16,263 nucleotides of DNA, taken from assembly GCA_028704295.1 (NCBI GenBank), contig JAQVLF010000011.1, forward strand, positions 1-16,263. Reading direction: 5' to 3'. Positions 1 through 6,173 of the stretch are shown in pieces; the stretch's first letter is position 1, and every line of letters begins with the position of its first letter. The position numbers and the translations under genes were made by a program. A model generated the notes under the pieces. That model searched no databases. It was not told the origin of the DNA and saw only the letters and a list, made by a program, of their open reading frames with translations. This DNA comes from Minisyncoccota bacterium (GTDB lineage: Bacteria > Patescibacteriota > Minisyncoccia > Minisyncoccales > Minisyncoccaceae).

Positions 1-301
1 AATCTTTTAATTTAAGAGCATTGATTAAGTGCCATGAAATAGCTTCTCCTTCTCTGTCAGGATCAGTTGCAAGAATGATTTCGTCAGCTTTTTCTGCTTC
101 TTTCTTAAGTTCATTTAAGTTTTTTCTTGCTTTTACTGGTGTAACATATTTAGGTTCGAAATCTTTTTCAATTTCAATTCCAAAGGCCCCTTTAGGTAAA
201 TCCCTAATGTGGCCATAAGAAGATAAGACTTTAAAGTCTTTTCCTAAGAATTTTTCTATTGTTTTTGCCTTTGTAGGACTTTCTACAATTACAAGTTTCA
301 T
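1..301 (-). CDS. topA: DNA topoisomerase I, N-terminal part (partial)
   Basis: This is the first 100 residues of type IA DNA topoisomerase I, which relaxes negatively supercoiled DNA by single-strand passage. The gene runs off the left edge, so its active-site tyrosine domain is not visible. The translation begins MKLVIVESPTKAKTIEKFLG, the hallmark start of the Toprim domain with catalytic Glu7. It continues with a YGHIRDLPKG stretch and reaches the Toprim acidic motif DPDREGE near residues 82-88, followed by AISWHL. The ATG (301-299) overlaps the TGA stop of upstream pth (300-298) as ATGA, so the two genes are probably co-transcribed and translationally coupled. No separate promoter or ribosome binding site is evident. 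Identity is very secure. Confidence 0.95.
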   Translation of the reverse strand, partial: MKLVIVESPTKAKTIEKFLGKDFKVLSSYGHIRDLPKGAFGIEIEKDFEPKYVTPVKARKNLNELKKEAEKADEIILATDPDREGEAISWHLINALKLKD

Positions 302-843
302 TTATTATATTTTAACATTGCTTGTTCTACACTATTTCTAATGGCTTCGTCAAGAGCAGAAGCAGTTTCATATATTGCTTCGTTAATTGTTTCTTGATCT
401 TCTTTTGAAAGTGGCTTTAAGACATAATCCATTAAATCGTGTTTTTCTTTATTATTTATTCCTATTCTAAATCTTACAAAATCTTGTGTTCCCAATCTTT
501 CAATAATGGATTTAATTCCATTATGTCCGTTACTAGAATTACCTTTAATAATTTCTAGTTCTCCTAGTTTCAATTTGTTTTCATCATGAATGACCCAAAT
601 ATTTTCATTTTTAATCTTGTAATATGCAGCAACTTGTTTTACTGCTATGCCTGAATTGTTCATATATGTTTGAGGCTTGATTAAGATAACATCATTTTTT
701 TTTGAGATTAAAACATTTTCGTCAATAGAAAACGAAGGAAAGTCAAATCTTTCTTTAAACAGATCAATCACTTTAAATCCAATATTATGTGGAGTATTTT
801 CGTATTTGTCTTCCTTATTTCCTAAGCCTGCTATTAAAATCAT
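298..843 (-). CDS. pth: peptidyl-tRNA hydrolase
   Basis: Cytosolic peptidyl-tRNA hydrolase, which cleaves the ester bond of peptidyl-tRNAs dropped from stalled ribosomes and so recycles tRNA. From the ATG at 843 the protein is 181 residues, close to the family norm. Visible signature residues are LIAGLGN at the start, the TPHNIGF motif with the catalytic His, MNNSG, the HDE acidic motif and GHNGIKS. The usual GNPG after the first strand reads GNKE here, a mild departure away from the catalytic His. The frame stays open upstream to an ATG at 900, but the family starts at M-x-L-I-x-GLGN, and a perfect TATAAT lies 6 bp before 843, so the shorter start is chosen. It is followed by topA with an ATGA overlap. 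Confidence 0.93.
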   Translation of the reverse strand: MILIAGLGNKEDKYENTPHNIGFKVIDLFKERFDFPSFSIDENVLISKKNDVILIKPQTYMNNSGIAVKQVAAYYKIKNENIWVIHDENKLKLGELEIIKGNSSNGHNGIKSIIERLGTQDFVRFRIGINNKEKHDLMDYVLKPLSKEDQETINEAIYETASALDEAIRNSVEQAMLKYNK

Positions 844-849
844 ATTTAT

Positions 850-855
850 ATTATA
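850..855 (-). promoter_or_regulatory. -10 box for pth-topA (predicted leaderless)
   Basis: On the minus strand a perfect TATAAT ends 6 bp before the pth ATG at 843. With normal -10 to start-site spacing, transcription would begin at or next to the A of the ATG, giving a leaderless mRNA. The -35 position (about 873-878) reads CTTTTA and is weak. This is a motif match only. Confidence 0.6.
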
Positions 856-883
856 CATTAAGATGGAAAAAATAAAAGTTAAT

Positions 884-913
884 TTGTTGCCAAAAAACAT
901 ATTTTAGTATATT
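884..913 (+). promoter_or_regulatory. promoter for lepB operon (predicted leaderless)
   Basis: TTGTTG at 884-889 and TATATT at 908-913 are separated by 18 bp. The -10 box ends 8 bp before the lepB ATG at 922, so the predicted start site (about 920-921) leaves almost no 5' leader. It shares the 78-bp intergenic region with the divergent pth promoter. No Shine-Dalgarno sequence precedes lepB, which fits leaderless initiation. Confidence 0.55.
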
Positions 914-921
914 ATTTAAAT

Positions 922-1488
922 ATGGAAATTAAAAAAGCATTAAATTCATTTTTAGAGATTGTACTTCTTGTTGTCATTGCTCTTGCAATAGTAATACCAA
1001 TAAGAACATATATATTTCAGCCTTTTATAGTTAATGGAAGTTCAATGGAGCCTAGCTTTTATTCGGGAGACTATTTAATAGTAGATGAATTCAGCTATAA
1101 CTTTCTTGAAAAACCTGAACGGGGAGATGTTGTTGTGTTTGATTATCCTTTGAATCCTAGCTTTAAATACATTAAAAGAGTGATCGGACTTCCAGGAGAG
1201 ATAGTATCGATTGATAGCGGAGTCATAACAATAACAAAAGAAAACGGAGAAGAGCTTAAGTTGGACGAAGGCGAGTATTTAAGCGAGGAAAATTTAAATG
1301 GCTGGATATATTTAAATAATTTTAGAACAGATAAATTAGGCGAAAACGAGTACTTTGTTTTAGGGGATAATAGAAATGGGTCTTCTGATTCAAGGAAATG
1401 GGGAACGCTTCCGCTTAAAAATATTGACGGAAAGGTATTTTTAAGATTCTCTCCAACCGAGCCAACCAGTCAAAAAGTTTATGAGTAA
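922..1488 (+). CDS. lepB: signal peptidase I
   Basis: Membrane-bound type I signal peptidase (S26), which removes signal peptides from exported preproteins on the outer face of the cytoplasmic membrane. The 188-residue protein has one N-terminal membrane segment (about residues 11-31). Box B is GSSMEPSF with nucleophile Ser41, the general base Lys85 lies in YIKRVIGLPGE, and the GDNRNGSSDSRKWG motif follows. Size and single-anchor architecture match Gram-positive-type or CPR enzymes rather than the larger E. coli form. Its last 8 bp overlap the hisS start (ATGAGTAA), implying coupled translation. Likely clients in this window include the exported glycoside hydrolase at 12741. Confidence 0.95.
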   Translation: MEIKKALNSFLEIVLLVVIALAIVIPIRTYIFQPFIVNGSSMEPSFYSGDYLIVDEFSYNFLEKPERGDVVVFDYPLNPSFKYIKRVIGLPGEIVSIDSGVITITKENGEELKLDEGEYLSEENLNGWIYLNNFRTDKLGENEYFVLGDNRNGSSDSRKWGTLPLKNIDGKVFLRFSPTEPTSQKVYE

Positions 1489-2758
1489 AATTATATATCA
1501 GACACCAACAGGAATGCATGATATTTATGGCAAAGAGCAATTGTTTTACGATAAAGTAGAAGAGACGGCAAAAAAGATCGCTGATTTTTATTCTTTTCAA
1601 AAAATAACAACGCCTATTCTAGAAGATCAGGAATTGTTTATTAGATCGGTAGGAGAAGGTACTGATATTGTTGAAAAGGAAATGTTTGCGCTAAAAACAA
1701 AAGGCAAAGACCTTTTGGTTTTGCGTCCAGAGGGAACAGCGCCTGTTTTTAGAGCATATATTGAAAATGGAATGCAGTCTTTTTCTCAGCCGGTGAAATT
1801 ATGGTATTATGGTCCTTTTTTTAGATATGAAAGGCCTCAGGCTGGAAGATATCGTCAGTTTTGGCAAATAGGATTCGAGTTTTTAGGAGATAAATCCCCA
1901 GTATATGATGCACAAGCAATTTTAATAGCTCACGCCCTGCTTCAAGATTTAGGATTTAAAAAAGTAATAGTTAAAATTAATTCTATTGGATGTGAGGAAT
2001 GCAGAAAAGATTACAAAAAGGCTTTAAATTCTTTTTTAAGGAATAAAAAAGATTTAATCTGCGCTGATTGTAAAAGAAGGGCTGATAAAAACATTTTGAG
2101 AATATTAGACTGTAAGAATTCTAAATGTCAGCAAGTTTTGAATGGAGCTCCTCAAATCATCGATTATTTGTGCCCTGAGTGCAAAGATCATTTTAAGCAT
2201 GTTCTTGAATATTTAGAAGAAGCTTCTATTCCATATAATTTAGATCCATCTCTTGTAAGGGGATTAGATTATTATTGCAGGACTGTTTTTGAAATCGGTT
2301 TTTCTGAAACCATGGAAGAGGAAGCTTTGGGATCGCTTTTAGGAGGGGGAAGATATGATTTAGGTAAAGCTTTAAAAACAGATGTTGTACCAGGAGTAGG
2401 TTTTTCAATGGGAGTTGAAAGAATAATCTCTCTTATGAAATTAAACAAAATTAAATTAAAACAAAAACAAGAAAAAAGCATATTCATTGTCCAGGTAGGG
2501 GACTTGGCAAAAAGAAAAGCTTTAAAGCTAATCGAAGATTTTAGAAAAGAAAAGATAAAGGTTTACGAGGCAATTTCAAAGGATTCAATGAAGACACAGT
2601 TGACAAAAGCCAATAAATTAGCCATAAATGTAGTATTGATTATAGGGCAAAAAGAAGCTCTTGATAATGCTGTTATTATCAAGGACATGAAAACAGGAAA
2701 ACAATTAATTGTAAAACAAGAAAATATTGTAAAAGAAATTAAAAAAAGAATTAAATAA
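1481..2758 (+). CDS. hisS: histidine--tRNA ligase
   Basis: Class II aminoacyl-tRNA synthetase that charges tRNA-His. It has 425 residues, the normal size. The N-terminus TPTGMHDI, motif 2 FRYERPQAGRYRQFWQ, the HisRS-specific GLDYYCRTVFE signature and the motif 3 region with GVGFSMGVERI are all visible. An HGTP anticodon-binding domain occupies about residues 335-425 (starting SIFIVQVGD). The insertion region carries four cysteine pairs (CEEC, CADC, CKNSKC, CPEC), suggesting a zinc-binding subdomain; several bacterial HisRS have such cysteines, so this is not exceptional. The start overlaps the lepB stop, and rpsU begins 3 bp after its TAA. Confidence 0.96.
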   Translation: MSKIIYQTPTGMHDIYGKEQLFYDKVEETAKKIADFYSFQKITTPILEDQELFIRSVGEGTDIVEKEMFALKTKGKDLLVLRPEGTAPVFRAYIENGMQSFSQPVKLWYYGPFFRYERPQAGRYRQFWQIGFEFLGDKSPVYDAQAILIAHALLQDLGFKKVIVKINSIGCEECRKDYKKALNSFLRNKKDLICADCKRRADKNILRILDCKNSKCQQVLNGAPQIIDYLCPECKDHFKHVLEYLEEASIPYNLDPSLVRGLDYYCRTVFEIGFSETMEEEALGSLLGGGRYDLGKALKTDVVPGVGFSMGVERIISLMKLNKIKLKQKQEKSIFIVQVGDLAKRKALKLIEDFRKEKIKVYEAISKDSMKTQLTKANKLAINVVLIIGQKEALDNAVIIKDMKTGKQLIVKQENIVKEIKKRIK

Positions 2759-2761
2759 GTT

Positions 2762-2971
2762 ATGTTGATTAAACCAAAAACACAGAAAGAAACATCACAA
2801 TCACTTGTATATAGATTTACACAAGCTATTAAAAAGAGCGGAATTTTAGTTGAAGCTAGAAAAAGGCAGTTTAATGAAAGAACTCCATCAAAAAATATTC
2901 TTAAAAGAAAGGCGGTTATTAGAGAAGAAAAGAAAAAGGAATATTTAAGAAATAAAAAATTAGGCAAATAA
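2762..2971 (+). CDS. rpsU: 30S ribosomal protein bS21
   Basis: Small basic ribosomal protein of 69 residues that sits on the platform of the 30S subunit near the 3' end of 16S rRNA and influences mRNA binding at initiation. The arginine- and lysine-rich C-terminal half with RKRQFNERTPSKNILKRKA is characteristic of bS21. It is tightly packed between hisS (3 bp upstream) and yqeY (starting directly after its stop), with no recognisable Shine-Dalgarno. Its presence is relevant because bS21 lies beside the anti-Shine-Dalgarno sequence and many genes here appear SD-less. Confidence 0.9.
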   Translation: MLIKPKTQKETSQSLVYRFTQAIKKSGILVEARKRQFNERTPSKNILKRKAVIREEKKKEYLRNKKLGK

Positions 2972-3457
2972 ATGCTAATTTCTCAAATTAAACAAGATTT
3001 AATTAATTATCAAAAAGAGAGGAGGCTTGAAGAAGTCTCTTCTTTAAGAATGCTCTTATCTTCCATTGTAATGAAAGAAAAAGACAAAAGATTGAAATTG
3101 TCTTCATTATACTCAGGCGAAGAATTAGAACTAAAATCTAAATTAGATGATGAGGAAATTTTAGAGGTTGTTTTCTCCGAAGCTAAGAAGATAAAAGATG
3201 CCATTTCTGAATTTGAAAAAGCAGGAAGACAAGATTTAAAAGAAAAAGAAGAAAAAGAATTAAAAACGTTGCAAAAGTATCTTCCAGAAGAAATGGGAGA
3301 AGAAGAGATTAGAGGAATTATTAAGGAGATTATAGAAAAGAAAGGAATAAGCGACATGAAAGGAATCGGAATAATTATGAAAGAGGCAATTGAAAGGACA
3401 AGAGGAAGGGCTCAAGGAAAGAAGATAAATGAGATTGCAAGAGAATTATTAAGCTAG
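2972..3457 (+). CDS. yqeY: GatB/YqeY domain protein
   Basis: Stand-alone YqeY-like protein of 161 residues. It begins LISQIKQDL, has the SSLRMLLSSIVMKEKDKR stretch, and the C-terminal half carries LKTLQKYLPEEM followed by an MKGIGIIMKEAIERTRGRAQ segment resembling the tRNA-contacting tail domain of GatB. The true function of stand-alone YqeY is unsettled; a role linked to tRNA is inferred from the shared domain. It is strongly charged (Glu/Lys), helical and soluble. It follows rpsU with no spacer, a very common rpsU-yqeY pairing. It is the last gene of its unit, with a terminator 9 bp after its stop. Confidence 0.85.
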   Translation: MLISQIKQDLINYQKERRLEEVSSLRMLLSSIVMKEKDKRLKLSSLYSGEELELKSKLDDEEILEVVFSEAKKIKDAISEFEKAGRQDLKEKEEKELKTLQKYLPEEMGEEEIRGIIKEIIEKKGISDMKGIGIIMKEAIERTRGRAQGKKINEIARELLS

Positions 3458-3465
3458 CTATTTCT

Positions 3466-3490
3466 CCCCTCATTTTGAGGGGATTTTTTT
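3466..3490 (+). terminator. intrinsic terminator after yqeY
   Basis: A CCCCTCA / TGAGGGG stem (3466-3472 with 3476-3482) closes a three-base loop. It can be extended by one T-A pair, and an A plus a run of T residues follows. It sits directly after the yqeY stop and before the ybeY promoter, so it should end the lepB-hisS-rpsU-yqeY transcript. This is the only textbook terminator in the window. Confidence 0.88.
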
Positions 3491-3518
3491 TAAAATAATT
3501 TGGCAAATTAATCAAGCC

Positions 3519-3546
3519 TTGCAGAAAAAATTTGATTTGATAAAAT
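3519..3546 (+). promoter_or_regulatory. promoter for ybeY-ftsA-ftsZ-nrdD unit
   Basis: TTGCAG at 3519-3524 and TAAAAT at 3541-3546 are 16 bp apart, and a TGA immediately before the -10 box gives an extended -10. The box ends 11 bp before the ybeY ATG at 3558, predicting a leader of only about 4-5 nt. The preceding terminator makes a new promoter here necessary. Confidence 0.6.
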
Positions 3547-3557
3547 AAGAGATACAC

Positions 3558-3947
3558 ATGATTGAAGTTAATAATTTAACCTCCAGAAGCATTGATGAAA
3601 AACGAATAAAATCAATAATTTTGGAGACTCTTAAAAAAGAAAATAGGGGGACTTATAGAGATATTTCTATAGCCATTCTTAGCCAGGATGAAATAAGGAA
3701 AATCAATAGAGACTATAGAAAGCTTGATGAGCCTACAGATGTCTTATCATTTGAGGGAGAAGGAAACTTTTTAGGGGAAATTATTATCTGTTTAAGTGAA
3801 GTTCAAAAAAATGGGGATAATTTTGAAGATGAATTAAAAAGAGTTTTAATTCATGGAACCCTTCATCTTTTAGGCTATGATCATGAGAAAGATCAAGGCG
3901 AGATGCTAAAAAAACAGGAAGAATATTTTTCTTTAATTAACAAATAA
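3558..3947 (+). CDS. ybeY: endoribonuclease YbeY (rRNA maturation factor)
   Basis: Metal-dependent single-strand endoribonuclease involved in 16S rRNA 3'-end maturation and ribosome quality control. The protein has 129 residues, somewhat shorter than the usual about 150. The diagnostic zinc motif H-x3-H-x5-H is present as HGTLHLLGYDH (His99, His103, His109). Upstream, the NRDYRKLDEPTDVLSF stretch and the LGEIIICLSEV strand are also typical. The ATG at 3558 fits the predicted promoter spacing. It heads the unit that continues into ftsA 11 bp later. Confidence 0.94.
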   Translation: MIEVNNLTSRSIDEKRIKSIILETLKKENRGTYRDISIAILSQDEIRKINRDYRKLDEPTDVLSFEGEGNFLGEIIICLSEVQKNGDNFEDELKRVLIHGTLHLLGYDHEKDQGEMLKKQEEYFSLINK

Positions 3948-3958
3948 TTATTAGTATT

Positions 3959-5206
3959 ATGTCAAAAGAACCAGTTGTTATTGGTTTAGATATTGGATCT
4001 CAAACCATTAAAATTTTAGGCGCTGTTAAGGATGATAATAGCGATCTATACAGAGTACAATTTTTTGAAGAAGTCCCTACTCTTGGATTTTCTAGAGGAA
4101 GAATTAAGGACGAAAAAATTTTGACAAAGAAGATTATAGAGCTATTTGAAAAGATTGAAGAGAAATATAATACAAAGATAGAGTCTGTTATTGTAAATAT
4201 TTCTGGAAGCAGGCTAGAACTTATGAATAATAAAGCCTCTGTTTCAGTTGGAGGAGCAAATGGAAAAGTTTCAGAAGTTGATAAGGAAAGGGTTCTGGAA
4301 GATGTTAAGGCGGTGATATTGGGAAACAATAAAAAAGTTCTCAAGGTTTTTCCAAAAGAATGGTCACTAGACGGAGAAAAGGATATTGCTGATCCATTTG
4401 GACTTCAAGGTATAAGACTCGGGCTCGAAGCTTCTATTTTAAGCTGCTTTTCTTCTGATAGAGAAATCTTAGAAAATATTATATTAAATAGTGGCGCATT
4501 TGTGGAAGATATTATACCAACTCCATTTGCCGATGCTAACGCACTTTTAGACGATACTCAAAAAGAATTAGGAGTGCTTTTAATAGACATTGGCTTTGGA
4601 ACAACAAGTATGGTTGTTTATGAGGATGGCAAGCTTGTTGATTTAGCGATTTTTCCAGTAGGTTCATCTCACATCACAAATGATATTGCTATTGGGCTTC
4701 AAACAGAAATTGACATTGCTGAGAAAATTAAATTAGATTACGGGCTTCCTGAGTCAAGCAATAAAAAAATACAAATTCACCTTCCAACTTTTTTAAGCGA
4801 TGAAGACTTAGATGAAGAAATTAAAATAGGAAAAAAAGGAGAAAATTGTCTCATTTTCACAGAAAAAAACTTGAAAGACATTATTGCTCCTAGAATGAGT
4901 GAGATTTTTGATTTAATAAAAGAAAGGTTGAAGAAAATGAATAAAGAGAAACTTCCAGCTGGAATTGTAATTACAGGAGGAGGCTCCAAATTAAAAGGGC
5001 TTCAGGAGTTTGCTAAGAAAGAATTTAAGCTTCCTTGCAAAATAGGGCAGCCTTCAAAATTTATTGGATTTGAGAGAAATGATCCGTCTTATTCAACTGT
5101 TTGTGGACTTGTCTTGACAGAAGGTGAATTTGAAGAAGATCGGGTTCCGGATAAAAAGGGATTTTTAAAGAAATTTAAAGATTTTATTGACAACATTATT
5201 CCTTAA
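3959..5206 (+). CDS. ftsA: cell division protein FtsA
   Basis: Actin-family ATPase that polymerises under the membrane and tethers FtsZ to it. The 415-residue protein shows the phosphate-1 loop VIGLDIGSQTIK near the N-terminus, the SHS2-type 1C region (about residues 80-165), the phosphate-2 segment LLIDIGFGTTSMVVY and the adenosine motif GIVITGGGSKLKGL. The last 17 or so residues (KKGFLKKFKDFIDNIIP) form a likely amphipathic membrane-targeting helix. It is followed 4 bp later by ftsZ, the classic division pair. No Shine-Dalgarno sequence is seen before its ATG, nor a convincing separate promoter. Identification as FtsA rather than MreB or PilM rests on this C-terminal helix and the ftsZ neighbour. 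Confidence 0.93.
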   Translation: MSKEPVVIGLDIGSQTIKILGAVKDDNSDLYRVQFFEEVPTLGFSRGRIKDEKILTKKIIELFEKIEEKYNTKIESVIVNISGSRLELMNNKASVSVGGANGKVSEVDKERVLEDVKAVILGNNKKVLKVFPKEWSLDGEKDIADPFGLQGIRLGLEASILSCFSSDREILENIILNSGAFVEDIIPTPFADANALLDDTQKELGVLLIDIGFGTTSMVVYEDGKLVDLAIFPVGSSHITNDIAIGLQTEIDIAEKIKLDYGLPESSNKKIQIHLPTFLSDEDLDEEIKIGKKGENCLIFTEKNLKDIIAPRMSEIFDLIKERLKKMNKEKLPAGIVITGGGSKLKGLQEFAKKEFKLPCKIGQPSKFIGFERNDPSYSTVCGLVLTEGEFEEDRVPDKKGFLKKFKDFIDNIIP

Positions 5207-5210
5207 ATTT

Positions 5211-6158
5211 ATGAACAATAATTCAACAAAAATCAAGGTAATCGGTGTTGGAGGAGCTGGGTGCAATACCATTCATAGGCTATATAGCAGCGGCGCAAAC
5301 ATTGAATTTATTTCGCTAAATACTGATATTCAAGATTTGCAAAAGAAAAAATCAACTAAGAAAATCAGGATAGGAAAAAAAGCAACTAGGGGTCTTGGGG
5401 CTGGAATGAATCCAGAACTTGGCAAATTAAGTGCAGAAGAAAATTATGCTGATATAGAAGAAGTAATAAAGGGCACTGATATTCTTTTTATTACAGCAGG
5501 TCTTGGAGGAGGAACCGGTTCAGGAGCAATGGGAGTAGTTGCTGAAATTGCAAAAAAAAATAATATTTTAACAATCGGGGTAGTGACATTGCCATTCTCT
5601 TTTGAGGGAAAGAAAAGAAAAAAGATTGCAATGGATGCATTAAGTGAAATTGAAAATCATATTGATACACTTGTTGTTATTCCGAATGATAAGCTTTTAG
5701 AAATTATTCCCAAGGAATCTACTATTGAGAGTGCTCTTGCAAAGTGCGACAACCTCTTAAAAGAGGCTGTTGAAAGCATATCAAATGTAATACTTTGTCC
5801 AGGAATATTAAATTTAGATTTTTCAGACATTAAAAAAGTTTTAAAAGAAGGTGGATCAGCTTTTTTTGGAGTAGGAAAAGCTAAAGGCGAAGGGAGGGCG
5901 ATAGAAGCAACTAAGATGGCTTTATCCTCTCAAATAACGCGTTTTCCTTTAGAAAAGGCTGAAGGCATTTTATTTAATGTAACTTCTGGTGAGAATAACT
6001 TTTCCCTATCAGAAGTCAAACAAGTTTCGAAGCTCGTTAAGGAAAAAACATCGCCTTTAACCAAGATTATTTTCGGAGCATCGTTTGATAATAATTTAGC
6101 TAAGGATGAGATGAGGATAACGATTATAGCAACATCTGCTAATGTAAAAAATAATTAA
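5211..6158 (+). CDS. ftsZ: cell division protein FtsZ, tail-less
   Basis: Tubulin-like GTPase that forms the division ring. The 315-residue protein has the N-terminal GVGGAGCNTIHRL nucleotide loop, NTDIQDL, the tubulin signature GGGTGSGA at residues 99-106, the TLPFSFEG loop and the T7 catalytic loop NLDFSDIKKV. The sequence ends shortly after MRITIIATS, where the globular core of FtsZ normally ends. The flexible linker and the conserved C-terminal peptide that bind FtsA are absent, and nrdD begins only 15 bp after the stop, leaving no room for a frameshifted tail. An in-frame TTG at 5187 lies inside ftsA; the ATG at 5211 suits the family start better. Confidence 0.94.
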   Translation: MNNNSTKIKVIGVGGAGCNTIHRLYSSGANIEFISLNTDIQDLQKKKSTKKIRIGKKATRGLGAGMNPELGKLSAEENYADIEEVIKGTDILFITAGLGGGTGSGAMGVVAEIAKKNNILTIGVVTLPFSFEGKKRKKIAMDALSEIENHIDTLVVIPNDKLLEIIPKESTIESALAKCDNLLKEAVESISNVILCPGILNLDFSDIKKVLKEGGSAFFGVGKAKGEGRAIEATKMALSSQITRFPLEKAEGILFNVTSGENNFSLSEVKQVSKLVKEKTSPLTKIIFGASFDNNLAKDEMRITIIATSANVKNN

Positions 6159-6173
6159 TAAAGAAGAGAAAAC

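Noticed and set aside
844..900. N-terminal extension of pth to an ATG at 900
   Set aside because: The 19 extra residues are hydrophobic and unlike any peptidyl-tRNA hydrolase start, and a TATAAT lies inside this stretch at 6 bp from the ATG at 843.
2000..2215. Unusual zinc-finger insertion in HisRS
   Set aside because: The four cysteine pairs are notable, but cysteines in this insertion region occur in several bacterial HisRS, so novelty is not supported.
3945..3958. Separate leaderless promoter for ftsA
   Set aside because: TAATTA at the right distance is the only candidate and has no -35 partner; AT-rich sequence gives such matches easily, and ftsA lies 11 bp after ybeY.
4000..4344. Minus-strand reading frame of 114 codons within ftsA (and similar ones at 3010-3357, 2563-2967, 12069-12476)
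   Set aside because: Serine-, phenylalanine- and isoleucine-rich translations are antisense shadows of AT-rich, Lys/Glu-rich genes that are clearly identified on the plus strand.
5187..5210. TTG start for ftsZ inside ftsA
   Set aside because: The eight added residues come from the ftsA 3' end read in another frame; the ATG at 5211 gives a family-like N-terminus.
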